In this document: in pieces, positions 8,501 to 15,591 of the stretch
Layout of the letters: each line of letters starts with the position of its first letter
Numbering within the stretch: position 1 is the stretch's first letter
DNA from: CAYPIE01 sp964410665
GTDB lineage: Bacteria; Planctomycetota; Planctomycetia; Gemmatales; Gemmataceae
Reading direction: 5' to 3'
Assembly (NCBI GenBank): GCA_964410665.1
Contig: CAYPIE010000096.1
Location: forward strand, 1 to 20,852
Length of the DNA stretch: 20,852 bases
Made by a program: the position numbers and the translations under genes
Notes under the pieces: generated by a model
The model's database searches: none
The model's input: the letters and a program-made list of their open reading frames with translations, nothing else
Told to the model about the DNA's origin: nothing

Positions 8501-8629
8501 GGTAACGACACGTTCGACGTCGGCCGGGACAGCTATTCGCCGGTCTCGCCGGAGTACCGCAAACTTGCCCCCTTCGGCTTCAGCGGCCAGATCGACAAAG
8601 TTCACATCAAATATCTGACCGAGAAGTGA
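5519..8629 (+). CDS. Chimeric double sulfatase: dead truncated domain fused to complete sulfatase (E3::B1)
   Basis: A 1036-residue protein read from GTG 5519, with GGAG at 5509-5512 six nt upstream. Residues 1-30 are a hydrophobic export signal with the GYAAASEKL motif. Residues about 85-254 are the first half of an E-type sulfatase: Asp95/Asp96 in GDDIGYW and GKNHLGD with Lys189, His191. Tyr136 in Y-T-A-G-R occupies the formylglycine position, and homology stops at GGKSEDTD (about 254), before the D-N-G motif. Residues about 263-1036 match B2 at 15592 from just after its signal peptide: Asp317/Asp318, CSPTR with Cys355, Lys413/His415, Asp615/Asn616, Lys681 and a beta-rich end (about 889-1036). 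The second half should be catalytically competent; the first cannot be. The frame is continuous through the join (nt about 6281-6305). Family members normally have 500-800 residues. Inference: deletion fused two neighbouring genes, giving B1 the signal peptide of E3. Confidence 0.92.
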   Translation: MLNNSKIPGMALIGLGMLLGYAAASEKLPLSSWAQGVDRASPAVSNQPSPCPERQAGCQGLVTGELFALAQHNEEVAARVESADEKPNILVIWGDDIGYWNLSYNNDGMMGYKTPNIDRLAAEGMRFTDYYGEQSYTAGRAAFILGQHPLRTGLTKVGMPGAKEGISTKDPTLAAILKPHGYMTGQFGKNHLGDPDEHLPTNHGFDEFYGNLYHLTAEEEPEHEDYPKDPAFRKEFGPRGVIKSFAGGKSEDTDQFNRLLAEDSTPDKKSPGSVLPFPPTPSGSKAARTMQGSTYKPAPTPRRLPKDAPNILIVLIDDSGPALPDTYGGDVHTPTLSRVARSGLSFNRFHTTAMCSPTRAALLTGRNHHRVGAGVIASLGNDWDGYTGMWPATSASLARVLGCYGYASSAFGKWHNTPHNETSRAGPFDRWPTGRLVGFDYFYGFLAGETSQWEPALVENFNRLSPSHEEGKHLSEDLADKAVTWMRRHRALKPDQPFLMYWAPGAVHGPHHVAKKWADKYKGKFDDGWDAMRERVFARQKKLGYVPENTTLTPRPEFLDAWDDIPEKEKPFQRRLMEVFAGYCEHTDAQVGKLVDELERLEIRDNTLIFYIWGDNGSSAEGQKGTISEFLAQSGTATKIQDHIRVVKELGGLDQLGGPLFDNMYHAGWAWAGSTPFKSTKLVAAHFGGTRNPLAVSWPKGIKPDDKLRTQFHHVNDVVPTVYELLGITAPEIVDGVTQDPIDGTSMAYAFRSADAPGRKKTQYFEIMGSRAIYHNGYMASAFGPRVPWKPGLDPKIFEWTPDDDTWELYDLREDFSQAHDLAEKQPEKLAEMRKLFLAEAESNKAFPIGGGLWIGLHPEYTQQNPATEFHYNSDVIEVPEASAPKLGLRSSLVTIDAELKKDTSGVLYSLGGFSGGIAAWVKDGKVTFEYNLYEIERTRVTTSGELPTGRAKIEIESRTKPGVRNGPMEVTIRVNGEPMAKGRVPRTTGYALSGNDTFDVGRDSYSPVSPEYRKLAPFGFSGQIDKVHIKYLTEK

Positions 8630-8713
8630 AGCCGCAATGGCTGGATGATCCCAGTCACACGCGAGCAGAGAAGCAGCGTTGTTGATCTGGGACTGAATTC
8701 GCTGACCAGCACA

Positions 8714-8734
8714 TTCGACGAGTTGGCCGTCGAA
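8714..8734 (+). other. Hairpin in the gap before A2
   Basis: A perfect 7-bp stem (8714-8720 with 8728-8734) and 7-nt loop lie 23 nt before a terminator-like hairpin. No role is assigned. The rest of the 189-nt gap shows no recognisable gene on either strand. Confidence 0.3.
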
Positions 8735-8757
8735 CCGAATTGACCACGCATTGACTC

Positions 8758-8785
8758 GCGGGTCGGGACGTTCCCCGCCCGCTTT
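8758..8785 (+). terminator. Intrinsic terminator-like hairpin before A2
   Basis: An 11-position stem (8758-8768 with 8772-8782) contains one G-U pair and one C-C mismatch, with a CGT loop, followed by TTT. It resembles an imperfect version of the strong hairpin at 11223-11249 and probably ends the chimera transcript. Confidence 0.55.
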
Positions 8786-8818
8786 CCGCAGCAGCCTTTC
8801 CACCACGGAGTTTTTTTC

Positions 8819-11203
8819 ATGCGCTCTCGACTGCTTCTCTTGACCGGCCTACTGGCGGCCGGATGTGCCCTCGGTTGGCTCACCTCACCCGACTCGACAA
8901 GGGTGGTCTTTGCCGACCAACTGGTCGAGCCCCCGGCGACCAAGGGGTCTCAGTTGCCCAAGCCTGATCCGAAGTTCGGGGGCAAGATCGGCCGGACTTT
9001 CAAAGACTCGAAACCGGACTACCCACAACCGATCAAAGCCCCGAAAGGTGCCCCGAACGTGCTCATCATCCTGTTGGACGACGTCGGGTTCGGCATGTGC
9101 AGCACGTTCGGCGGGCCGGTGCCGACGCCGCACATGCAGAAGCTCGCCGACAACGGGCTGTCGTACACCCGGTTCCACACCACGGCGCTGTGCAGCCCGA
9201 CCCGCGGGGCGCTGCTAGCGGGGCGGAACCACCACAGCATCGGCACCGGCGTCATCATCGAGATGGGCACCGGCTACCCCGGGTACACCGGGGTCATCCC
9301 GAAGAGCACGGCCCTGGTGCCGCAAGTGCTCCGCGACAACGGGTTCGCCACCAGCATGTTCGGCAAGTGGCACAACACGCCGGAGCCGGACATCAGCCCG
9401 GCCGGGCCGTTCGACCGCTGGCCGACCGGCCTCGGCTTCGACTACTTCTACGGGTTCAACCAGGGCGAGACGCACCAGTACTACCCTACCCTGTACCGCA
9501 ACACGGTGAACGTCCCGCAGCCGAAGCAACCTGAGGAAGGGTACCACTTCACCACCGACATGACCGACGAGACGATCCAGTGGGTGCAGAACGTGCGGGC
9601 GGCCGCCCCGGACAAGCCGTGGTTCTGTTACTACAGCACCGGGGCCGTGCACGCCCCGCACCACGCCCCGAAGGAGTGGATCGAGAAGTTCAAAGGCCAG
9701 TTCGATCACGGCTGGGATAAGCAGCGCGAACTGACCCACGCCAAGCAACTGGAGATGGGCGTCATCCCGAAGGAGACCAAGCTGACCTCGCGGCCGAAAG
9801 AGATCCCGGCGTGGGACGATCAACCCGAGAAGGCGAAGACCGTTTACAAACGCTTGATGGAAACTTACGCCGGCTTCATGGCCCACACCGACCACGAGGT
9901 CGGCCGGCTCATCGACAGCCTGGAAGCGTCCGGTGAGCTAGACAACACGCTCATCTTCTACGTCGTCGGCGACAACGGCGCGAGCGCCGAAGGCGGCCTG
10001 GAAGGGACATTCAGCGAAATCGCCAGCCTGCTCGGTATTCAACTCGGGCTGGACAGCACCATCAATCGGCTGGACGAGATTGGCGGACCGACCAGCGAAC
10101 CCCACGTCCCGGTCGGCTGGGCGTGGGCGATGGACGCCCCGTTCAAGTGGACCAAGCAAGTCGCCTCGCACTTCGGCGGCACTCGCAACCCGCTCATCGT
10201 CCACTGGCCGGCCGGCATCAAGGCGAAGGGCGAGCGACGAACCCAGTTCCACCACGTCATCGACGTCGTTCCGACCATCCTGGACGTGTGCAAGATCCCC
10301 GAGCCGAAGGAGGTGAACGGCATCCCGCAGAAGCCGATCGAAGGGGTGAGCATGCGGTATTCGTTCGACGACAAGGACGCCGAGGGCAAACGCACCACGC
10401 AATACTTCGAACTGGCAACCAACCGGGCCATCTACCATGAAGGATGGGTGGCGTGCGCTCGCACCGGGGTACCGTGGCTGACGGTAGGTAAAGACCTAGA
10501 GATGATGAAGGCGGCCCCGTGGGAGCTCTACAACATCGAGGAAGATTTTAGCCAGGCGAACGACCTCGCCGCCAAGAACCCCGAGAAACTGAAGGCCCTT
10601 CAAGCGAAGCTCCTCGAAGAAGGGATGAAGTATAACGTCTTCCCGCTTGATCCGCGGTTTTCCGAAAGGTTCGACCCGAAGTTGCGTGGCGGCGCGGAGC
10701 AAGCGACCTCGTGGACGTATCGCGGGAACAACGTCTGGCTGCCCGAGCCGATCGGCCCGCAACTCTTCCCTCGTGGCCACACCATCACCGCCACCCTGGA
10801 CATCCCGAAGGGCGGGGCTGAGGGGGTCGTCACCTGTGTCGGGGCGTTCTCCGCCGGGTGGACGCTGTACATCAAAGACGGCAAGCCGAGCTACCGCTAC
10901 CAGTTGTTCGAGATCGCCGACGTGGAGATCCCAGGCACCCTCGCGATCCCCGAAGGAAAAGTCGAACTGAAAACCCAGTTCACCCTGGACGGGTCGAAGG
11001 AGGGCGGCGGTACGCTGAAACTGTTCGTGAACGGCAAGCCAGCCGGCGAGGGCAAGCTCCCCCGCACGGTCTTCCGGCACGGGCTGGAACCATTCGAGGT
11101 GGGCCGCGATTCCATCACCTCTATCGATCCGGCGTACAAGGACAAGGGCGAGTTCGAGTTCACCGGCAACATCGAGAAAGTAGTGTTCGAGCTGACCAAG
11201 TAG
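8819..11203 (+). CDS. Secreted AtsA-like sulfatase with C-terminal beta-sandwich (A2)
   Basis: A 794-residue type I sulfatase and full-length paralogue of A1. The ATG at 8819 follows GGAG (8807-8810) across an unusual spacer of seven T plus C. The N-terminus carries a hydrophobic segment ending GCALGWLT; Cys16 is only a poor lipobox match (A-A-G-C). Seen: Asp87/Asp88, CSPTR with formylglycine site Cys125, GKWHN with Lys183/His185, AVHAPHH, D-N-G at Asp385/Asn386 and Lys446 in WTKQ. All expected catalytic residues are present. The C-terminal beta-rich domain spans about 653-794 (GHTITATLDIPKGGAEG, WTLYIKDGK, LFVNGKPAGEGKL). Against A1, most base changes in conserved stretches fall at third codon positions, so both copies appear to be under purifying selection. 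A terminator-like hairpin precedes it and a strong terminator follows, so it is probably transcribed alone. Confidence 0.95.
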   Translation: MRSRLLLLTGLLAAGCALGWLTSPDSTRVVFADQLVEPPATKGSQLPKPDPKFGGKIGRTFKDSKPDYPQPIKAPKGAPNVLIILLDDVGFGMCSTFGGPVPTPHMQKLADNGLSYTRFHTTALCSPTRGALLAGRNHHSIGTGVIIEMGTGYPGYTGVIPKSTALVPQVLRDNGFATSMFGKWHNTPEPDISPAGPFDRWPTGLGFDYFYGFNQGETHQYYPTLYRNTVNVPQPKQPEEGYHFTTDMTDETIQWVQNVRAAAPDKPWFCYYSTGAVHAPHHAPKEWIEKFKGQFDHGWDKQRELTHAKQLEMGVIPKETKLTSRPKEIPAWDDQPEKAKTVYKRLMETYAGFMAHTDHEVGRLIDSLEASGELDNTLIFYVVGDNGASAEGGLEGTFSEIASLLGIQLGLDSTINRLDEIGGPTSEPHVPVGWAWAMDAPFKWTKQVASHFGGTRNPLIVHWPAGIKAKGERRTQFHHVIDVVPTILDVCKIPEPKEVNGIPQKPIEGVSMRYSFDDKDAEGKRTTQYFELATNRAIYHEGWVACARTGVPWLTVGKDLEMMKAAPWELYNIEEDFSQANDLAAKNPEKLKALQAKLLEEGMKYNVFPLDPRFSERFDPKLRGGAEQATSWTYRGNNVWLPEPIGPQLFPRGHTITATLDIPKGGAEGVVTCVGAFSAGWTLYIKDGKPSYRYQLFEIADVEIPGTLAIPEGKVELKTQFTLDGSKEGGGTLKLFVNGKPAGEGKLPRTVFRHGLEPFEVGRDSITSIDPAYKDKGEFEFTGNIEKVVFELTK

Positions 11204-11222
11204 TGACCTGTCGTTGACACTC

Positions 11223-11258
11223 GCGGGCCGGGAGCAGTTCCCGGCCCGCTTCCTTTAT
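11223..11258 (+). terminator. Strong intrinsic terminator after A2
   Basis: A perfect 11-bp GC-rich stem (11223-11233 with 11239-11249) and GCAGT loop lie 19 nt after the A2 stop, followed by a T-rich tail (TTCCTTTATT). This separates A2 from sulfatase C. Confidence 0.8.
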
Positions 11259-11284
11259 TCCGTACGCAACTGGAGACTCAAGAC

Positions 11285-13636
11285 ATGCGTCCGCAATTCC
11301 TAATCCCCGCCGCACTCATTGTGGTTGGGTGTGCCCTCGGCTGGCTGACCGCATCGGCCCAAGACAAGCCTGCGGCAGCACAGAAACCCGACCGCTCCGT
11401 ACTGCCGCCGCCCACCCCCGAGTTCCAGGGCAAGATCGGCGAAAACTACAAGGACTCGACCCCGGACTGGACGCCTGCACTTCCTCTGGCCGCTCCGGAA
11501 GGAGCACCGAACGTCATTGTCATCGTTCTGGACGATGTCGGGTACGGGCACCTCGGCTGCTACGGCGGGCCGATTGAAACACCGAACCTGGACAAGCTCG
11601 CGGCCGGCGGTTTGCGGTACACCAACTTCCACACCACGGCGCTCTGCTCCCCGTCCCGCGGGGCGTTGCTCACCGGGCGGAACCACCACGCCATCGGGCT
11701 CGCCGCCATCACCGAGGCCGCCACCGGTTTTCCGGGCAACTACGGGTCGATCCCGAAGAGCGCCGGATTCATCTCCGAGACGCTCAAGCAGAACGGTTAC
11801 AACACGATGGCACTGGGCAAGTGGCACCTGGCCCCGTACACGGCGTACACCTCGGCGGGGCCGTTCGACCGCTGGCCGCTCGGCCAGGGGTTCGAGAAGT
11901 ACTACGGTTTCCTCGGCGGCGAGACCGACCAGTGGGCCCCGCTGCTCTGCCAGGACAACTCCTTCATCGAAACCCCGACCCGGCCGGGCTATCACCTGAC
12001 CGATGACCTGGTGGACCACACGATCGGCTACATTCAGGACCAGCAACAGGCGAACACAGGTCGGCCGTTCTTCACCTATCTTGCGCTGGGCGCCGCCCAC
12101 GCTCCGCTGCACGCCCCGAAAGAGTTCATCGAAAAGTACAAGGGGAAGTTCGACCAGGGGTGGGACAAGGTCCGTGAGGAGACGTTCGAGCGGCAAAAGA
12201 AGCTTGGCATCATCCCGAAAGACTCGGTGCTGCCGCCGGCCAACCCCGGCATCCAGGCGTGGGCCGACCTGACTGCCGACCAGAAGAAGGTCTACTGCCG
12301 GCTCCAAGAAGTATTCGCCGGGTTCCTCGATCACACCGACCACCACCTCGGGCGACTGTTCGCCGCCCTGGATGAGATGGGGCTGCGGGACGACACGCTC
12401 ATCGTGCTCGTTTCGGACAACGGGGCGTCTCAGGAGGGGTTGCGGAACGGCACGTTGAACACCGACCGCTACCGGAACTACTTCCCGGACACCGTCGAGG
12501 AGATGCTCGAGAAGCTCGACGAGGCCGGAGGGCCTTCCACCGACCCGCACTACCCGATGGGCTGGGCGATGGCCGGCAACTCGCCGCTCAAGCGGTGGAA
12601 GCAGGACACCCACGCCGGCGGCAACACCGACCCGTTCATCGTCTCCTGGCCGGCCAAGATCAAGGACGGCGGGGCGATCCGCACCCAGTACCACCACATC
12701 TCCGATGTGGTCCCGACGATCCTAGAAGTGACTGGACTGCCGGCCCCGACGTCCGTCAACGGGGTGAAACAGATGCCGTTGCACGGCGTCAGCATGGCCT
12801 ACACCTTCAACGACGGGGCAGCGAAAACCCGCAAGAAGGTGCAGTACTACGAGATGCTCGGTAGTCGCGCGATCTGGGCGGACGGTTGGAAGGCCGTGAC
12901 CTGGCATAAGAAGGACACGCCGTGGGAAGACGACGAATGGGAGCTGTACAACACGGCTGTCGATTTCACCGAATCGAACGACCTGGCGACAAAGCACCCC
13001 GAGAAGCTGAAGGAGCTTCAGAATCTCTGGTTCGCCGAGGCGAAGAAGTACAACGTCTTGCCGCTCGACGACCGGCGGTACGAGCGGGTGGCCGACCCGA
13101 CTCGACCTGTCGCGGCGGTCGCCAAGAAGAGCTACACGTTCTACCCTGGCACGTCGATCCTGCACCCGCTCGCGGCCCCGCAGATCCTCGGCAAACAGCA
13201 CACCATCACCGCCCACGTCGACATCCCCAAGGACGGTGCGGAGGGCGTGCTGGCGTGCAGCGGTGGTGAGTTCGGCGGGTGGACGCTGTTCGTCAAGGAC
13301 GGCAAATTCCACTACGCCCACAACTACCTCAAGCTCAACGAGGACCACGTAAACTCCCTGAAGGCACTGCCACCGGGTAAGCACACTCTCGGCGTGACAT
13401 TCACCCCGAAAGAGACGCACCTGAAGCCTGACTACGCGATCGGCGACATTGCCATGTTCGTGGACGACGAGAAGGTGGGCGAGTTGAAAGGGATCAAGGT
13501 CGCTGGGCAGTACAGCGCCGTGACCGGCTACGGTCTCCTTATCGGCCGCAACACCGGCACCCCCGTGAGTCACGAGTACAAGGCACCTTACGAGTTTACC
13601 GGCCGCCTGCGCAAGGTGACTATCTCACTGGAGTGA
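11285..13636 (+). CDS. Secreted AtsA-like sulfatase, divergent member (C)
   Basis: A 783-residue type I sulfatase. The ATG at 11285 follows GGAG (11272-11275) by 9 nt, placing the ribosome site just after a terminator. The N-terminal signal contains VVGCALGWLTASAQ; the Cys in V-V-G-C is a moderately good lipobox, so this could be a lipoprotein, although A-S-A-Q also suits signal peptidase I. Catalytic residues seen: Asp83/Asp84 in DDVGYG; CSPSR with formylglycine site Cys121; GKWHL with Lys179/His181; D-N-G at Asp378/Asn379; and Lys439 in RWKQD. It lacks the HFGGTRNP stretch after this Lys that A and B share, having THAGGNTDP instead, which may alter the substrate pocket. A C-terminal beta-rich domain covers about 637-783 (KQHTITAHVDIPKDGAEG, WTLFVKDGK). 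Stop 13634-13636 lies 50 nt before gene D without a terminator, so C and D may be one operon. Confidence 0.95.
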   Translation: MRPQFLIPAALIVVGCALGWLTASAQDKPAAAQKPDRSVLPPPTPEFQGKIGENYKDSTPDWTPALPLAAPEGAPNVIVIVLDDVGYGHLGCYGGPIETPNLDKLAAGGLRYTNFHTTALCSPSRGALLTGRNHHAIGLAAITEAATGFPGNYGSIPKSAGFISETLKQNGYNTMALGKWHLAPYTAYTSAGPFDRWPLGQGFEKYYGFLGGETDQWAPLLCQDNSFIETPTRPGYHLTDDLVDHTIGYIQDQQQANTGRPFFTYLALGAAHAPLHAPKEFIEKYKGKFDQGWDKVREETFERQKKLGIIPKDSVLPPANPGIQAWADLTADQKKVYCRLQEVFAGFLDHTDHHLGRLFAALDEMGLRDDTLIVLVSDNGASQEGLRNGTLNTDRYRNYFPDTVEEMLEKLDEAGGPSTDPHYPMGWAMAGNSPLKRWKQDTHAGGNTDPFIVSWPAKIKDGGAIRTQYHHISDVVPTILEVTGLPAPTSVNGVKQMPLHGVSMAYTFNDGAAKTRKKVQYYEMLGSRAIWADGWKAVTWHKKDTPWEDDEWELYNTAVDFTESNDLATKHPEKLKELQNLWFAEAKKYNVLPLDDRRYERVADPTRPVAAVAKKSYTFYPGTSILHPLAAPQILGKQHTITAHVDIPKDGAEGVLACSGGEFGGWTLFVKDGKFHYAHNYLKLNEDHVNSLKALPPGKHTLGVTFTPKETHLKPDYAIGDIAMFVDDEKVGELKGIKVAGQYSAVTGYGLLIGRNTGTPVSHEYKAPYEFTGRLRKVTISLE
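13547..13574 (+). repeat. 28-bp direct repeat, copy 1
   Basis: Identical over 28 bases to 15427-15454. It encodes RNTGTPVSH near the C-terminus of sulfatase C. The second copy lies in the relic downstream of gene D. Confidence 0.92.
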
Positions 13637-13686
13637 TCCGGGCACCAGAATCAACACGCAAACCTAAACAAAAGAAAGGGAGACGC

Positions 13687-15132
13687 ATGCTTATTCGACT
13701 TGTCATTGTGTTGGTGCTCGTGGCTTGTCCGGTTGTTGCTGCAGCCCAACAATCTTCATCGGAGCAAGGAAAGCCGAATGTGGTCCTGATCCTCATGGAC
13801 AACTTCGGGTACGGCGAACTCGGCTGTTATGGGGGCGGGATCACCCGGGGCGCCGCGACGCCCCGTATCGACAAGTTGGCGGCGGAAGGATTCCGCAGCA
13901 CCAATTTCAACGTGGAGGCCCAATGCACGCCGTCGCGGGCGGCCCTCTTGACCGGCCGCTACGCGGTCCGCACGGGCAACTCGGTCGTCCCGATTGAAGC
14001 CGGGGAGTACGGACTCGTCCAGTGGGAGTACACCATGGCGGAGATGTTCTCCGACAGGGGGTATGCCACCGGAATTTTCGGGAAGTGGCACCTGGGCGAC
14101 TCCGAGGGCCGCTACCCGACCGACCAAGGGTTCGATGAATGGTACGGCATCCCCAACTCGACAGACGAGGCCTTCTGGCCGGACAACCCGCAGTTCCGAG
14201 AGGGGACCCACCCGCTCGCCAAGTATGAGCACGTGTTGGAGGGGCGACGCGGTCAAAAGGTCAAGAAGCTCAGCGTGTACGACCTGAAAAAGCGCCCCTT
14301 GATCGACGGCGAGGTCACCGACAAGGCTATCGACTTCATGCGCCGGCAGCACCGGGCGGGCAAGCCGTTCTTCACCTTCATCCCCTACACCCAAACCCAC
14401 ATGCCTGTGACGGCCCACCCGGATTTCGCGGGGAAGACCGGAAACGGCAAGTGGGCCGACATCCTGGCCCAGACTGATGCTTACGTCGGGCGGATTTTGG
14501 ACGTGTTGGACGAGCTGAAGGTGGCCGACGACACGATCGTGATCTTCACTTCCGACAACGGACCCGAGGCCCAAGAGCCCCACGAAGGCTTCAGCGGGAT
14601 GTGGCGTGGGACGTATTTCACCGGCTTGGAGGGGTCGCTCCGCGTCCCGTTCATCATCCGCTGGCCCGGACAGGTGCCGCCGGGCCGGGTGAGCAACGAG
14701 ATTCTCCACCAGATCGATTTACTCCCGACCCTCGCCGCGCTCGTCGGGGGTAAGACCCCGGACGACCGAGTCATCGACGGCTTTGATCAGGTGGAGTTCC
14801 TCACCGGGAAGTCCAAGAAATCCAAGCGAGAGTCAGTCATCGTCTACGTCGGCAGTGAGGTATACGCTCTCAAGTGGCGGAACTGGAAGATCGCTTTCAA
14901 AGAGTTGGATGTCGGTTTCGGGAAAGCGGCCAAAACGTACCCGACGCCGGTCATTTATGATCTCTTGGACGACCCCAAAGAAATGCGGCCGGTCCGAGCA
15001 GCCCCGCCCAACTACTGGATCAGGTACCCCGCCTTTGAGTTCTTGAAGGGGCACCTCACGAGCCTGAAGAAGAACCCGCCGGTTCCGGCAGGTGCACCCC
15101 GGGACTACGTGCCGGGAAAGCAGAACAAGTGA
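13687..15132 (+). CDS. Secreted single-domain sulfatase (D)
   Basis: A 481-residue type I sulfatase from a different subfamily than A, B and C. The ATG at 13687 is chosen because a purine-rich AAGGGAG (13676-13682) precedes it and it opens a clear signal peptide (MLIRLVIVLVLVACPVVAAA, cleavage near residue 20). A GTG at 13633 overlapping the previous stop is less convincing. Seen: Asp38/Asn39 in MDNFGYGELGCYGGG, where A/B/C have D-D; CTPSR with formylglycine site Cys80; GKWHLGD with Lys133/His135; TQTHMP; D-N-G at Asp290/Asn291; and EGSLRVPFIIRWPG. The D-N pair is, to my knowledge, a recurrent variant of this subfamily rather than damage. There is no C-terminal beta-sandwich. It follows C by 50 nt, so the two may be co-transcribed. 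Substrate unknown. Confidence 0.94.
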   Translation: MLIRLVIVLVLVACPVVAAAQQSSSEQGKPNVVLILMDNFGYGELGCYGGGITRGAATPRIDKLAAEGFRSTNFNVEAQCTPSRAALLTGRYAVRTGNSVVPIEAGEYGLVQWEYTMAEMFSDRGYATGIFGKWHLGDSEGRYPTDQGFDEWYGIPNSTDEAFWPDNPQFREGTHPLAKYEHVLEGRRGQKVKKLSVYDLKKRPLIDGEVTDKAIDFMRRQHRAGKPFFTFIPYTQTHMPVTAHPDFAGKTGNGKWADILAQTDAYVGRILDVLDELKVADDTIVIFTSDNGPEAQEPHEGFSGMWRGTYFTGLEGSLRVPFIIRWPGQVPPGRVSNEILHQIDLLPTLAALVGGKTPDDRVIDGFDQVEFLTGKSKKSKRESVIVYVGSEVYALKWRNWKIAFKELDVGFGKAAKTYPTPVIYDLLDDPKEMRPVRAAPPNYWIRYPAFEFLKGHLTSLKKNPPVPAGAPRDYVPGKQNK

Positions 15133-15198
15133 GTCATGAGTTTGTGATGCTGCAAGCTCGGTGTCGTTCCCGTCACTCGTACCAACGGGTGATCGGAA

Positions 15199-15425
15199 AT
15201 GTGTTCGCGACCTCTCGCGCTCGTGGCGGTCTTGGTCATATCTCACCTGAGATATGCCCAAGACGCCCCCCGACTCAACCCAACAAGGCCTCCGAGTACT
15301 CACCCTACCCGGAGGAGACGTTATCGCCCTCTTGATTGGATGGCGGTTACCGACCATGCCGAAGGTCTTGGATTCGCTCCGCTCATTGTCGAGTCGAGTC
15401 CAAAGGTGCTTGATACCGAGTTCGG
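15199..15425 (+). pseudogene. DUF3604 N-terminal relic
   Basis: An ATG at 15199 opens a signal-like stretch (RPLALVAVLVISHLRYAQDA). In a shifted frame from about 15285 comes KASEYSPYPEET, then back in the first frame from 15325 RPLDWMAVTDHAEGLGFAPL. In intact DUF3604 proteins an EYSPY motif is followed by a GDTHLHT metal-site motif and, some 50 residues later, by RPLDW..V.DHAE.LG.AP. Here the HLHT section is missing, with frame changes at both edges, so the gene is dead. Homology runs to about 15425, where it joins a sulfatase C-terminal fragment. The family is assigned from these motifs; DUF3604 function is unknown, and its HxH and DH motifs resemble PHP-type metal sites. Confidence 0.78.
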
Positions 15426-15518
15426 GCGCAACACCGGCACCCCCGTGAGTCACGTGTATTAACAGCACCATGTAAGTTCGCCGGGAAGATCGACAGAGTG
15501 ACGATCGAACTGAATTAG
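15424..15518 (+). pseudogene. Sulfatase C-terminal relic
   Basis: After the DUF3604 fragment the sequence reads GRNTGTPVSH (as at the end of sulfatase C), then a stop at 15459-15461. A one-base shift restores KFAGKIDRVTIELN with TAG at 15516-15518, which matches sulfatase endings such as FDGKIDKVTVELK of B2. So this is the last ~30 codons of a lost beta-sandwich sulfatase, followed by its terminator. Confidence 0.82.
15427..15454 (+). repeat. 28-bp direct repeat, copy 2
   Basis: Identical over 28 bases to 13547-13574 in gene C. It lies at the junction between the DUF3604 relic and the sulfatase relic. Confidence 0.92.
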
Positions 15519-15532
15519 CCTTAACTTCCACC

Positions 15533-15562
15533 GGGGCAGGCCAAACGTCCTCGGCCTGCCCC
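15533..15562 (+). terminator. Terminator hairpin upstream of B2
   Basis: A perfect 10-bp stem (15533-15542 with 15553-15562) and 10-nt loop, followed by a pyrimidine-rich ATTCCTTCTTCT, lie 14 nt after the sulfatase relic's stop. It would also end any transcript reading through from gene D. Confidence 0.65.
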
Positions 15563-15591
15563 CATTCCTTCTTCTGTCCGAGACCGAGATC

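Noticed and set aside
8087..8806. Minus-strand frame of 239 codons spanning the end of the chimera and the following gap
   Set aside because: Two thirds overlap the conserved coding end of the chimera; no recognisable family and no ribosome site. The gap part is reported as unexplained spacer instead.
11300..12697. Very long open frame on the minus strand (465 codons) opposite sulfatase C
   Set aside because: It is a codon-bias shadow of the real sulfatase gene in GC-rich DNA; it is Val/Arg-rich with no motifs or ribosome site.
13633..13686. GTG start overlapping the stop of gene C, suggesting translational coupling to gene D
   Set aside because: The 18 added residues are charged and precede the signal peptide; ATG 13687 has a good ribosome site.
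13798..13803. Asp-Asn instead of Asp-Asp at the metal site of sulfatase D, suggesting a dead enzyme
   Set aside because: The surrounding DNFGYGELGCYGGG is, from general knowledge, typical of this sulfatase subfamily, and all other catalytic motifs are intact.
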